Positions 1 to 6,411 of a stretch of 12,687 nt of DNA are shown here, one piece after another. The translations under genes were made by a program, and so were the position numbers. The stretch is from an uncultured Roseiflexaceae bacterium (lineage in GTDB: Bacteria > Chloroflexota > Chloroflexia > Chloroflexales > Roseiflexaceae), in NCBI GenBank assembly GCA_937974195.1, contig CALJIC010000352.1, positions 1-12,687 of the forward strand, read 5' to 3'. The notes beneath the pieces are model-generated. The model worked only from the letters and a program-made list of their open reading frames with translations. It searched no databases and was not told where the DNA came from. Position 1 is the first letter of the stretch, and every line of letters starts with the position of its first letter.

Positions 1-569
1 TGGCGGGGGTGCTCGGGGTGCGGGTACTCGCGCACCGGCCGCATCCCGAGCGCCCGCTGCAGCAGCACGTCGGTCGACCTGAGGCTCGGCACGCTCATCA
101 CGATCGGGCCAAGCCCGCGCACCTGGAAGGCGGCCGGGACCGGGCTGCGCTCCCACGGGTGGGCCTCGCCCGCCCCGCCGTCGTCGACGAGCGCCAGGCG
201 CTGCCCCTCGGGGTCCTCCAGGTCGAGCGTCAGCCGGCCGTCGCGCTCGTCGATCTCGCCCGCTCTCACGCCCCGCTCGCGCAGATACTCGGCCCACCAC
301 TCGAGCGCCTCGCGCCCGGCCACCCGCAGGCAGGTGCGGGTGATCGAGCGCGTGCCGCGCCGCTCCGGGGGCACCGGCCAGTCGAAGAAGGTCAGGTCGG
401 TCCCCGGCGTGCCCTTGGCGTCGGCGTAGAACAGGTGGTAGGCGCTCACGTCGTCCTGGTTCACGCTGCGCTTCACCAGCCGCATGCCCATCGTCCGGGT
501 GTAGAAGTGGTGGTTCTCGCGGATCTTCGCCGAGACGGCGGTGAGATGATGAATCCCTAGCAGCTCCAT
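1..569 (-). CDS. VOC-family ring-cleaving dioxygenase-like protein (5' part, runs off the window)
   Basis: The frame reads from ATG at 569 down to base 1 without a stop, giving 189 N-terminal residues; the C-terminus lies outside. It opens MELLGIHHLTAV and continues with FYTRTMGMRLVKRSVN (22-37), DDVSAYHLFY (39-48) and PGTDLTFFDWP (55-65). This is the usual start of the two-domain glyoxalase/VOC 'ring-cleaving dioxygenase' family (MhqO/MhqA-like). His8 is the expected first metal ligand. The first VOC module covers about 5-130 and the second begins near 152 (GLGPIVMSV). Family members are usually about 310 residues, so some 60% is visible. Such proteins are metal-dependent and cytoplasmic; the substrate (often a hydroquinone or catechol) cannot be told from sequence. 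A GAGGAG lies just upstream, only 2 bases from the ATG, which is tight. It is transcribed divergently from the TRIC gene at 1012. Confidence 0.88.
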   Translation of the reverse strand, partial: MELLGIHHLTAVSAKIRENHHFYTRTMGMRLVKRSVNQDDVSAYHLFYADAKGTPGTDLTFFDWPVPPERRGTRSITRTCLRVAGREALEWWAEYLRERGVRAGEIDERDGRLTLDLEDPEGQRLALVDDGGAGEAHPWERSPVPAAFQVRGLGPIVMSVPSLRSTDVLLQRALGMRPVREYPHPEHPR

Positions 570-675
570 GGGCTCCTCGCTAACGATGTTCCACGGTTCT
601 CAGGCGAGCGCGTGGCCGCCGCGCTCCGTCCCGCCGAGCCGACCGGCGCCGGGGCGCTTATCGGACTGATGTGTA

Positions 676-705
676 CCGCCGCTCGCGGGCGTGCGCGAAC
701 GGCGG
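676..705. repeat. Strong inverted repeat (hairpin) in the divergent spacer
   Basis: CCGCCG (676-681) and TCGCG (683-687) pair with CGCGA (694-698) and CGGCGG (700-705), leaving one C/A mismatch and the 6-nt loop GGCGTG. Neither side carries a T-run, so it is not a standard intrinsic terminator. It lies between the VOC start (569) and the promoter-like site at 792, so it could be in the VOC gene's upstream or leader region. Its role is unknown. Confidence 0.55.
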
Positions 706-756
706 GTGAAGCGTTGCCCGGCGCAGTTCCATGCAGCAATTGTCATTCCTCCCTTT

Positions 757-784
757 CGGCGCGGCTGCAATCAGCCCCGCGCCG
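757..784. repeat. Bulged hairpin just upstream of the TRIC promoter-like site
   Basis: CGGCGC (757-762) pairs with GCGCCG (779-784) and GGCTG (763-767) with CAGCC (772-776). This leaves a CC bulge (777-778) and a CAAT tetraloop. It ends 7 bases before the -35-like TTGCCG at 792. No T-run follows on either strand, so it may be an operator-like or structural element rather than a terminator. Confidence 0.5.
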
Positions 785-791
785 GGCCGCG

Positions 792-820
792 TTGCCGATC
801 TCGCGCGGCCGAAGTACACT
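792..820 (+). promoter_or_regulatory. Promoter-like -35/-10 pair for the TRIC-family gene
   Basis: TTGCCG at 792-797 and TACACT at 815-820 are exactly 17 bases apart, close to the sigma-70 consensus and conspicuous in such GC-rich DNA. Transcription would start near 827, giving a leader of about 185 nt before the TTG start at 1012. Supported by sequence only. Confidence 0.5.
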
Positions 821-899
821 TGTGCCTCTCGCCCTCTCCGAGGGAGGTGTAGCGGGCCGCAGGCCTACCACGGACCTCTTCCCCGCCGCTCTGCGGCGG

Positions 900-940
900 A
901 AAAAGGGTACCGGGGAGGCGAAGCCTCCCCGAACACCTCC
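900..940 (-). terminator. Terminator-like dispersed hairpin, copy 1 (T-run on the minus strand)
   Basis: The core is GGGGAGGC (912-919), GAA (920-922), GCCTCCCC (923-930), a perfect 8-bp stem with the apex GCGAAGC. Read on the minus strand the stem is followed by GGTACC and then CTTTTT (A-run at 900-904), like an intrinsic terminator. The identical 19-bp core recurs at 8996-9014, also with an A-run on the left and CCTCC on the right. No minus-strand gene ends here, so as a terminator it would stop antisense transcription out of the TRIC gene. On the plus strand it is a stable hairpin within the probable TRIC leader. Confidence 0.5.
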
Positions 941-983
941 AAGGGTGCGCGGCGAGGCCACCGCATACGCCCTTTCTGTCAGC

Positions 984-1004
984 CCTCACTGTTCAGTGTG
1001 GAGG
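984..1004 (+). promoter_or_regulatory. Hairpin that can cover the TRIC gene's ribosome binding site
   Basis: CCTC (984-987) can pair with GAGG (1001-1004), which is most of the Shine-Dalgarno GGAGG (1000-1004). The stem continues with ACT/AGT (988-990 with 995-997) under a GTTC loop, with a 3-nt bulge at 998-1000. Pairing C987 with G998 gives an alternative form. Such a hairpin could lower translation of the TRIC gene unless opened by a ligand, a protein or a competing upstream helix. I recognise no riboswitch class. Confidence 0.35.
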
Positions 1005-1011
1005 TGAACGA

Positions 1012-1674
1012 TTGGACGCTCTGGCGGCAGCGCAGGAACTCACAGCGGGCTCGCTGCTGGCGCTCGACCTGCTCGGCACGTTCGTGTTCGCGATCAGCGG
1101 CGCGATCGCCGGGGTCAAGCGGCGCCTCGATCTGTTCGGCGTGCTGGTCCTCTCGTTCACCGCTTCCAGCGCCGGCGGCATCATCCGCGACGTGCTGATC
1201 GGCTCGGTGCCGCCGGCGGCCATCGCGGACTGGCGCTACCTGATCGCCTCACAGCTCGCGGGCCTGCTGATATTCGTCTGGTTCCCGCGCTACGTGCAGT
1301 CCGCCACAGCGCGGCGCCTGATCCTCGTCTTCGATGCCGCCGGCCTGGCGCTCTTCGCCGTCGCGGGCACGCAGAAGGCGCTGGAGCATGGGCTGCACCC
1401 GGTCATGGCGCCGATCCTGGGGATGGTGAGCGGCATCGGCGGCGGGATGCTGCGCGATATCCTGGTTGCGGAGATCCCGAGCGTGCTGCGCTCCGATCTG
1501 TATGCGGTGGCGGCGCTGCTGGGCGCGGCCGTGGTCGTGATCGGCGGCCAGCTGGGCGTCCCCCCTTCGGCGGCGGCGATCGCGGGCGCCGCGCTCTGCT
1601 TCGGCCTGCGCCTGCTGGCGATCAAGCGCGGCTGGCAGCTGCCCCGCGCGCGCCCGGAGCCGGATGACGCGTGA
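1012..1674 (+). CDS. TRIC/UPF0126-family membrane protein
   Basis: This 220-residue protein is almost entirely hydrophobic segments and carries the duplicated signature of the bacterial TRIC (trimeric intracellular cation channel, formerly UPF0126) family. GGIIRDVL at 55-62 and GGGMLRDIL at 143-151 are each followed by an acidic or small residue and Pro (GSVPP, AEIPS). FAISGAIAG (26-34) and LFAVAGTQKAL (114-124) are the matching first helices of the two halves. About seven membrane helices are expected. Bacterial homologues form potassium-permeable trimers in the inner membrane, while some relatives have been proposed to move amino acids; the substrate here is unknown. The TTG start is chosen because GGAGGTG (1000-1006) lies 5 bases upstream and residues 12-30 form the first helix. 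The long structured leader suggests post-transcriptional control. Family call secure; physiological role not. Confidence 0.92.
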   Translation: MDALAAAQELTAGSLLALDLLGTFVFAISGAIAGVKRRLDLFGVLVLSFTASSAGGIIRDVLIGSVPPAAIADWRYLIASQLAGLLIFVWFPRYVQSATARRLILVFDAAGLALFAVAGTQKALEHGLHPVMAPILGMVSGIGGGMLRDILVAEIPSVLRSDLYAVAALLGAAVVVIGGQLGVPPSAAAIAGAALCFGLRLLAIKRGWQLPRARPEPDDA

Positions 1675-1872
1675 TCGTGAGCGAGGATCGGCGGCGGTGC
1701 GGGCTGGGTACATTATGCACCCGAACGAGGCCGGTGTGGTAGCTCGCCCGGCGCCTTCGCGTGCGCCGTCACAGCATTTCCGCAGGATCTTCATAACTGC
1801 TTCGCATTCTGCTGCTACTCTCCGGGCACAGATACAGCGCGTTGGAGCCAACACTGGGGAGGAAGCAGCGTG

Positions 1873-2499
1873 ATGGGATCGAACGAGCAGATCAGGCCAA
1901 CGGATGCCGGCAGCCTGGGCGTGGAGCGCGCGCCCCGCAGCCAGGCCGCCGCAGGCTCACAGCGGCGCCTGGCGCCTGCGCTGCGCAAGGCGGTGCTGGT
2001 GCTGCACATCGTCGTCGCGGTCGGCTGGATGGGCGTGGACATGGCGCTGCTGGCGCTGATCCTGACCGCGCGCGCCACCGACGACCCGCTGCTGGTGGTC
2101 AGCGCCTTCAACGCCGTCCGGGTGATCGTCCCGGCCACAGTGCCGCTGCTCAGCCTCGGCATCCTGCTGACCGGCCTCGTCCTGGGCCTGGGGACGCGCT
2201 GGGGCCTGCTCCGCTACTGGTGGGTGGCGGTCAAGCTGCTCCTGTCGCTGGTCATGACGGTGCTGGTGTTCGTCGCGCTCCTGCCGACGGTGGGCGGCAT
2301 CAGCGTTGGCCTGGAGGGCGCCGTGAGCGCCGATAGCGTGCGCGCGAGCCTGGGCGCCCTGCCGACAATGCTGCTGTTCCCGCCGGTCGTCTCCTTCCTG
2401 ATGCTCGGCGCGGCCGCCGCCCTGTCGATCTTCAAGCCCGGCGGCCGGACGCCCTGGGCGAGCGGGCCGAAGGGCGCGCCGCCCGCCGATGCCGGATGA
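1873..2499 (+). CDS. DUF2269-like integral membrane protein
   Basis: This is a 208-residue protein with a hydrophilic N-terminus (1-38) and four likely membrane helices, about 39-66, 84-106, 115-138 and 164-186. LHIVVAVGWMGVD (44-56) and LLTGLVLGLGTRWGLLRYWWVAVKLLL (98-124) match the pattern of the DUF2269 group, common in Actinomycetota and Chloroflexota: helix-1 His/Trp, then LTGL...G..WGL.R..WV..KL. No function is established for these proteins, though the conserved membrane His would allow haem or metal binding. GGGGAGGAAG at 1856-1865 precedes both a GTG (1870) and an ATG (1873). I took the ATG, but the GTG has the better 7-base spacing and would add one residue. It follows the TRIC gene on the same strand after 198 bp, probably as a separate unit. 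Confidence 0.82.
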   Translation: MGSNEQIRPTDAGSLGVERAPRSQAAAGSQRRLAPALRKAVLVLHIVVAVGWMGVDMALLALILTARATDDPLLVVSAFNAVRVIVPATVPLLSLGILLTGLVLGLGTRWGLLRYWWVAVKLLLSLVMTVLVFVALLPTVGGISVGLEGAVSADSVRASLGALPTMLLFPPVVSFLMLGAAAALSIFKPGGRTPWASGPKGAPPADAG

Positions 2500-2500
2500 T

Positions 2501-2521
2501 GCGGCCTTCGGGCGCGGCCGC
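2501..2521 (+). terminator. Possible weak terminator after the DUF2269-like gene
   Basis: GCGGCC (2501-2506) pairs with GGCCGC (2516-2521) around a 9-nt loop, two bases after the stop codon. No proper T-run follows, so this is weak. It sits in the 141-bp spacer between two convergent genes, which also holds a longer bulged inverted repeat (2569-2578 with 2603-2614). Confidence 0.3.
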
Positions 2522-2568
2522 TTCCGAAGTCGATTGGTCTGAATGCCAAGCGCTGCGCCAGCCGAAGC

Positions 2569-2614
2569 GCGCCGTTCGCGGCTCCGCCGGCTTTCTTCAC
2601 ACCGAACGCGGCGC
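2569..2614. repeat. Bulged inverted repeat between convergent genes
   Basis: GCGCC and GTTCG (2569-2578) pair with CGAAC (2603-2607) and GGCGC (2610-2614), with a 2-nt bulge and a 24-nt loop. It lies just past the 3' end of the HEAT-repeat gene, where a transcript end is expected, but lacks a T-run on either strand. A nearby direct repeat, TCCGAAGT at 2523 and 2617, flanks this block. Confidence 0.3.
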
Positions 2615-2640
2615 CGTCCGAAGTTGACGTAACGTTCACC

Positions 2641-5187
2641 TCACGGGCGCGGGAGCAGCGCCGCCACCGGGGCCGGCAGATCCGCGGGCTCGACCTCAAC
2701 CAGCCCTTCCAGCACGACCTGCTCGCCCAGCACACCGTTCGCCTGCCGGCGTCCCTCGTGCCAGAAGGCGCGCCGCAGGGCGTCACCCACGACCGTGTAG
2801 ATCTCAGAGACCGCGTACTCCTCCGGGGAGGTGAAGTGGAGCGGGCCGCCGTAGGTGCGCTTCAGCTCGCCCCCGGCCGCCACCTCGGCGTACGTGCCGC
2901 CGACGGCGAGGGCGCTGCCGTCGGGGCGGACGATCCAGCGGCCGGCTGAGCTGTGGACCGGGGCGAAGGCGCGCGGGACGAGGAAGGTGCCCGCGGGCGT
3001 GTGCCAGACCCGCCGGCGCCGCGCAGCCAGCGTGCGCGCGTGGAGCGCCGCGCGAGCCGCGTCGCTCAGGGCGTTGCTCCAGCAGATCTCCAGCCGCTCC
3101 AGCCGCTCCAGGCCGGGCCAGGCGAGCAGCAGCGCGGCCACCGCGTCGTCGGCGATGCCGGCGCTCAGGGAACTTGGCGCGAACTCGGCCGTCGCCGCGG
3201 CGAGGGCCCGCAGCCAGGCCGGGTGGTCCACCGTGAGCGCGCGGATCTGGCGCATGCCCGGCCAGGCGAGACACTCCGCCGGGTCGAGGGCCGCGGCGAT
3301 CCCTTCGTTGATGACGAGCGCGCGCGCCAGCGCCCAGGGCGCCTTCGGGCTGAGGCGCGCCCTGGCCACGGCGCTCACCCGCGGGAGACCGATCTGGCCG
3401 CCGCGCACGACGTCGAGCCACCAGCGCTCGTGGGCCTCGCGGACCTCGTCGGGGAAGCGCTCCAGCAGCGGCTCGGCCGTGGCGATGGCGGCGGGCAGCG
3501 CGGGGGGCGGCTCCGCCAGAAGCCACCCGTCCAGCGCCACGCACAGGTTGCGCCAGCGGGCGCGCAGCTCGCCGTGGGCCGGATCGGCGCGCGCGTCGCC
3601 CCGCGGCTCACACTCGACCGGGTGGAGCGGGCCGGTGAGGATGCGCCGCACCGCCGCCACCGGGTCGTCGATGTCCGCCTCGCGCGCCCCCGCGGCCAGC
3701 AGCAGCCGGTGCTCCAGCCGCCGCGCGGCCGCCACCGTCCCGTCCCGTTCCCCGCCGGCGTAGCGCGCGGCGTAGTGGTACGCCTCGCTCTGGCGCAGCA
3801 CCCCGAGCGCCTCGGCGTCGCCGTGGGCCTCGAGGTAGCTCACCTCCCACGGCTCAGGCCGGAAGACGTCGCCCGCGTCCCGGGCGCTCGCGCGGACCTG
3901 GGCGAGCACCGCGGGCAGCACCTGCGCCGGATCGAACCACTCGAGGGCCTCGCGGGCGTCCTGGCGGTAGGTGAGGTCGCGCAGGAGCCGCACAAGATGC
4001 GGGATCGCCGGAGGATAGCGCAGCCGGGCGAGGGCGAGGAGCGCGGGGATGCGGAGGTGTGCCGCGGGCCCCTCCAGGTGCCGGGCGAGAGCCTGGATGG
4101 CCGGGGCGTAGTCGAGCCGCGCGAGGGCGTGCGCCGCCGCCCGGTAGCCGAGTGGGTCGCGCTCCAGGCCGGCGAGCAGCGCCAGGATGCGCGCGCCCAG
4201 CTCCTCGCCGTCACCGCCTGCGAGCGGCGCGCGCCCCGCCAGGTAGAGGGCGACACGCACGCTCGCCGGATCGCCGCTGTCCAGCAGCGGCAGCAGGTCC
4301 AGGGCGGGCAGCCGCAGGTCGAGGGACGCGGCGGCCGAGGGTCGCAGCGAGTCGAGCGCGGGGCCGGCGGCGTCGATTCGCTGCGCCGCCAGCCGCCGCA
4401 CCTCGGGGTCGGGGTCGGCCAGCAGCCCGGCCACCGCCGGCAGGGCCCGGTCGAAGGCGGGCGGGAGCTTGACCTGGTTGCGGTGCGTGGCTCCGGCGAA
4501 CCAGGCGAGCGCGGCCAGGGCGCGGCGCCGCACTGCGGGCGAGGCGGACCCGAGCGCCCCGAGGAGCCGCTCCGCCACGGCCTCGGGCGCGGAGGGCTGC
4601 CGGCGCGCCGAGCCAGGCGATGGCGGGTGGGCGAGCAGGCCGAGGGCAGAGCGAGCCTCGTTCGCCACCCGCTCGACGGGGTCCCCGAGCAGCTGGACCA
4701 GCGCGTCCAGGGCCTGGCCCGTCGGCGTGTACTGGAGCCCGTTCGCCGCCCGCGCGCGTCTGCTGGCGCTTCCCGCGGAGGCCGCGGCGACCAGGAGCGG
4801 CGCCAGGCGCGGGGCGATGTGGGGCGCGGCGCGTGTGAAGATCTCGTGGCCGTTGGCGCCGAAGCGGCGGCCGGGGCCGGCCCGGTCGAGGAGCCAGTCG
4901 GACGCCAGCCAGGCCGCGCGCTCGTCCGCCAGCCCCAGCCGCTCCCACCAGCGCGCCAGGAGCGCGTAGAACTGCGGGCCCAGCTCCCAGGGCGGCGGGT
5001 CGCTGTCGCGGTCGCCGTAGCTCACGCTGAGCGGCGCGGCGGCGAGGTGCGCCTCGACGGCCCGCAGGGCATCTTCGTCGCCCTGCTCCGCGAGGAGCGC
5101 CATCGCCCCCAGGGTGGCGCGCTCGCTCCCGCCCGGGATCTGCCGTAGGATCTCGGCCACCGCCGCGGCCGTCCTGTCGTCGCTCAT
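2641..5187 (-). CDS. Large HEAT-repeat protein with an LRR-like segment
   Basis: This 848-residue protein lacks a signal peptide or membrane segments and is probably cytoplasmic. Helical HEAT/PBS-type repeats are visible at about 155-185 (ALDALVQLLGDPVERVANEARSAL pattern), 203-232, 246-275 (AVAGLLADPDPEVRRLAAQRI pattern), 325-370 and 373-416. A Trp/Arg-rich central part (540-660) follows. At 676-720 a single leucine-rich-repeat-like unit appears (GIADDAVAALLL, then GLERLERLEI, then ALSDAARAAL). The C-terminus (750-835) is beta-rich with many Gly and Tyr. The layout recalls the large HEAT/LRR proteins of myxobacteria and Chloroflexota, usually seen as protein-binding scaffolds; I see no catalytic motif. 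ATG at 5187 has GGAG 8 bases upstream. Only 15 bp separate it from the flavoprotein stop, so the two are very likely co-transcribed. Function unknown. Confidence 0.85.
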   Translation of the reverse strand: MSDDRTAAAVAEILRQIPGGSERATLGAMALLAEQGDEDALRAVEAHLAAAPLSVSYGDRDSDPPPWELGPQFYALLARWWERLGLADERAAWLASDWLLDRAGPGRRFGANGHEIFTRAAPHIAPRLAPLLVAAASAGSASRRARAANGLQYTPTGQALDALVQLLGDPVERVANEARSALGLLAHPPSPGSARRQPSAPEAVAERLLGALGSASPAVRRRALAALAWFAGATHRNQVKLPPAFDRALPAVAGLLADPDPEVRRLAAQRIDAAGPALDSLRPSAAASLDLRLPALDLLPLLDSGDPASVRVALYLAGRAPLAGGDGEELGARILALLAGLERDPLGYRAAAHALARLDYAPAIQALARHLEGPAAHLRIPALLALARLRYPPAIPHLVRLLRDLTYRQDAREALEWFDPAQVLPAVLAQVRASARDAGDVFRPEPWEVSYLEAHGDAEALGVLRQSEAYHYAARYAGGERDGTVAAARRLEHRLLLAAGAREADIDDPVAAVRRILTGPLHPVECEPRGDARADPAHGELRARWRNLCVALDGWLLAEPPPALPAAIATAEPLLERFPDEVREAHERWWLDVVRGGQIGLPRVSAVARARLSPKAPWALARALVINEGIAAALDPAECLAWPGMRQIRALTVDHPAWLRALAAATAEFAPSSLSAGIADDAVAALLLAWPGLERLERLEICWSNALSDAARAALHARTLAARRRRVWHTPAGTFLVPRAFAPVHSSAGRWIVRPDGSALAVGGTYAEVAAGGELKRTYGGPLHFTSPEEYAVSEIYTVVGDALRRAFWHEGRRQANGVLGEQVVLEGLVEVEPADLPAPVAALLPRP

Positions 5188-5202
5188 GGCGTCGCTCCGC
5201 TG

Positions 5203-6309
5203 TCAGAGGAGCCCCAGGAACGTCATCAGCTCCTGCGCCGCAGCTCCGCCGGCCCGGTTCGCGCCGATCGTCGACGCGGAGGGGCCGTAGCCAACTAGGT
5301 GCACGCGCGGGTCCTTGGCCACCTGCGTCGCCAGCCGGCCGGCCATCCTGATGCCGCCGCCGGGCTCCCGCAGCATCAGCGGCGCCAGGTGGTCCAGCGA
5401 GCTGCGAAAGCCCGTGCACCAGAGGATCACATCGGCCCGCAGCTCGGTGCCGTCCGGCCAGCGGACGCCGTCCTCCAGGATCTCGCTGAACATCGGCAGC
5501 CGCCTCAGCACCCCGCGCTCGCGCATCGCCTCGACCGCCGGGGTGACCGGCAGCCCGGTGACGGACACGACCGAGGCGGGCGGCAGGCCGCGCCGCACCC
5601 GCTCCTCCACCAGCGCCACGGCGGCGCGCCCGTGCTCGTCGGTGAACGGCCCCTCGCGGAACGCGGGCGGCCGGCGCGTGACCCAGGTCGTGCTCGTGAC
5701 CTGCGAGATCTCGTCGAGCAGCTGGATGGCCGAGATGCCCCCGCCGACGATGACGACGTGCTGGCCGGCGAACTCCGCGGCGCTCCGGTAGTCCTTGGTG
5801 TGGAGCTGCCGGCCCCGGAAGCGGTCGGCGCCCGGGTACTCGGGGATGTACGGCGTCTCCCAGGTGCCGGTGGCGTTGATGATGCCCCGCGCCGAGAACA
5901 CGCCGCGGTCCGTCTCGACCCGCAGGCGCTCGCCGCGGTCGCACACCACCGTCACCCTGACCGGGCGGAACACCGAGAGGCCGAAGCGCTGCTCGTAGGC
6001 GGCGTAGTACCGGGGCACCGCGACCCGCGCCTCCACCTCGGCTGCATCGCCCTCGATGACCTCCGAGAAGCGCATGCCCGGCAGATCGTGGATGCGGTTG
6101 ACGGTGCTCAGCGTGAGCGAGGGCCAGCGGTACTGCCACGCGCCGCCGGGCTGGGGCGATTGGTCGAGCACGATGAAGCTGCGGCCGGGGACGAGGCCGC
6201 GCCGCTTGAGGTGGTAGGCCGAGGAGAGGCCCGCCTGCCCGGCGCCGATGACGACGATCTCGGTCTTGATCGCGAACCCGGTCGCCGGTGTGCTCGTGGG
6301 CTCTGACAT
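5203..6309 (-). CDS. FAD/NAD(P)-dependent oxidoreductase, short flavin monooxygenase-like (CzcO/FMO type)
   Basis: This is a 368-residue two-dinucleotide-binding-domain flavoprotein. The FAD site is GAGQAG at 22-27 (IVVIGAGQAGLSSAYHL), and the acidic end of the second strand is LDQ at 48-50. The NAD(P) site is GGGISA at 189-194. F164-x-G166-x3-H170-x3-Y174 fits the FMO/Baeyer-Villiger fingerprint FxGxxxHxxx(W/F/Y). The ATG motif (NATGTW, 145-150) and ILWCTGF (295-301) are also typical. GYGPSASTIGANRAG (341-355) forms the C-terminal FAD contact. True FMOs and BVMOs are about 450-550 residues; this length matches the compact CzcO-like group annotated as NAD(P)-binding oxidoreductases. It may oxygenate a small molecule or act as a reductase. 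Its start has only a weak GGTGAG upstream. It lies between the isomerase (102 bp) and the HEAT gene (15 bp). Confidence 0.92.
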   Translation of the reverse strand: MSEPTSTPATGFAIKTEIVVIGAGQAGLSSAYHLKRRGLVPGRSFIVLDQSPQPGGAWQYRWPSLTLSTVNRIHDLPGMRFSEVIEGDAAEVEARVAVPRYYAAYEQRFGLSVFRPVRVTVVCDRGERLRVETDRGVFSARGIINATGTWETPYIPEYPGADRFRGRQLHTKDYRSAAEFAGQHVVIVGGGISAIQLLDEISQVTSTTWVTRRPPAFREGPFTDEHGRAAVALVEERVRRGLPPASVVSVTGLPVTPAVEAMRERGVLRRLPMFSEILEDGVRWPDGTELRADVILWCTGFRSSLDHLAPLMLREPGGGIRMAGRLATQVAKDPRVHLVGYGPSASTIGANRAGGAAAQELMTFLGLL

Positions 6310-6353
6310 GTCTCACCCAGGCGGTAGAGCGAACGCCTTCCCTGGCGGCGGTT

Positions 6354-6385
6354 GAGCGCGCGCCTGCCCCTCCAGGCGCGCGCTC
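6354..6385 (-). promoter_or_regulatory. 13-bp perfect hairpin between the isomerase and flavoprotein genes
   Basis: GAGCGCGCGCCTG (6354-6366) pairs perfectly with CAGGCGCGCGCTC (6373-6385) around a 6-nt loop. In the minus-strand transcript it lies 26 nt after the isomerase stop and 44 nt before the flavoprotein start. It is followed by AACCGCC rather than a U-run, so it is not a classical terminator. An mRNA-processing or stabilising element, or a rho-independent stop without a U-tract, fits better. Confidence 0.6.
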
Positions 6386-6411
6386 GCGATGTTCGCGGCG
6401 TGCCGGAGGCG

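Larger units (their letters stand above)
570..1011. other. Structured, gene-free divergent spacer
   Basis: This 442-bp stretch separates two divergent genes and holds no convincing gene: the open frames across it are rich in Arg, Pro and Ser and match nothing I know. It has a run of hairpins: 676-705 (CCGCCG-C-TCGCG, 6-nt loop, CGCGA-A-CGGCGG); 757-784 (CGGCGC plus GGCTG, CAAT loop, CAGCC, CC bulge, GCGCCG); 832-844 (CCCTC/GAGGG); 883-899 (CCGCCGC, TCT, GCGGCGG); 912-930 (GGGGAGGC, GAA, GCCTCCCC); and 984-1004, which overlaps the Shine-Dalgarno of the next gene. A promoter-like site on the plus strand lies at 792-820. It may be a long regulatory leader, a small RNA, or a site where small hairpin repeats have piled up. 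Confidence 0.6.

Noticed and set aside
570..1011. CRISPR or tandem-repeat array
   Set aside because: The repeats are separate inverted repeats with different stems, without regular spacing or unique spacers.
612..1198. Plus-strand open frames across the divergent spacer
   Set aside because: Low-complexity translations, no ribosome binding sites, and overlap with the TRIC start in another frame.
2953..5148. A 731-codon open frame on the plus strand opposite the HEAT-repeat gene
   Set aside because: Composition is Arg/Gln/Gly/Val-rich without any motif, while the minus strand shows clear HEAT repeats, a good start and operon spacing.
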